DNA from: Pirellulaceae bacterium
Lineage (GTDB): Bacteria; Planctomycetota; Planctomycetia; Pirellulales; Pirellulaceae
Direction of reading: 5' to 3'
NCBI GenBank assembly: GCA_030744095.1
Contig: JASLRF010000069.1
Location: 1-7,440, forward strand
Length of the DNA stretch: 7,440 nt
In this document: positions 7,340-7,440 of the stretch, piece after piece
Numbering within the stretch: position 1 is the stretch's first letter
How the letters are laid out: every line of letters begins with the position of its first letter
The notes under the pieces: model-generated
What the model saw: the letters and a program-made list of their open reading frames with translations, nothing else
What the model was told of the DNA's origin: nothing
Databases searched by the model: none
Translations under genes and position numbers: made by a program

Positions 7340-7440
7340 CGTTGCCAGTGAGTTCGCTTCAAGACTGTGAATCAATCGAGTTTCAACCAGTTACAGCAAA
7401 TTCACAGCTTCTCCTGGAAATGGCGGCTAGTGCTCTGTCA
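7340..7440. other. Non-coding tail downstream of the transporter gene, with a weak inverted repeat
   Basis: No gene is visible in the last 101 bases. CTGTGAAT (7365-7372) and ATTCACAG (7400-7407) form perfect 8-base inverted arms separated by 27 bases. No T-run follows, so it is a poor intrinsic terminator; a protein binding site or chance are alternatives. The final bases (about 7423-7440, ending CTAGTGCTCTGTCA) could be the start of an interspersed repeat or insertion-sequence end cut by the window, which I cannot confirm. Confidence 0.3.

Noticed and set aside
7380..7390. GTTTCAACCAG, which resembles the start of some CRISPR repeats
   Set aside because: It occurs once, with no second copy at repeat spacing and no cas genes in the window.

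Overview
The window looks like ordinary chromosomal housekeeping sequence from a planctomycete, probably in or near the Pirellulaceae. This rests on three things: moderate GC content, a very large CcsB/ResB-CcsA fusion, and an unnamed upstream protein with repeated 'NVNRW' units of a kind I associate with planctomycetes. The assignment is from family recognition only, with no database search. Four protein genes fill nearly the whole window. I see no rRNA, tRNA, CRISPR array, phage gene or complete mobile element.

Layout. (1) Positions 2-922, + strand: the 3' part of an unnamed gene whose start lies upstream of the window. Its protein is built from degenerate repeats. (2) Positions 964-4980, + strand, only 41 bp later and probably in the same operon: a 1338-residue fused system II cytochrome c maturation protein (heme export plus heme attachment). 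(3) Positions 4987-6126, - strand: aroC, chorismate synthase, converging on the fusion gene with only 6 bp between the two stop codons. (4) Positions 6127-6352: the divergent spacer between aroC and the next gene. It holds a strong imperfect hairpin and a second, smaller one. (5) Positions 6353-7339, + strand: a ten-helix transporter of the SBF-like (bile acid:sodium symporter superfamily, YfeH-type) family. (6) Positions 7340-7440: non-coding tail with a weak inverted repeat and a possible mobile-element edge.

How the genes relate. The first two probably act together at the cytoplasmic membrane, with the fusion protein moving heme outward and attaching it to apocytochromes c; the role of the repeat protein is unknown. 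aroC supplies chorismate for aromatic amino acids and other aromatic metabolites. It shares an upstream region with the transporter, but nothing in the sequence ties the two functions together.

No clearly new multi-gene system is visible. The items most worth a second look are the hairpin upstream of the transporter, whose non-Watson-Crick pairs are all G-U when read as + strand RNA; the unusually large extracytoplasmic insert and extra helices of the cytochrome c maturation protein; and the uncharacterised repeat protein encoded next to it.
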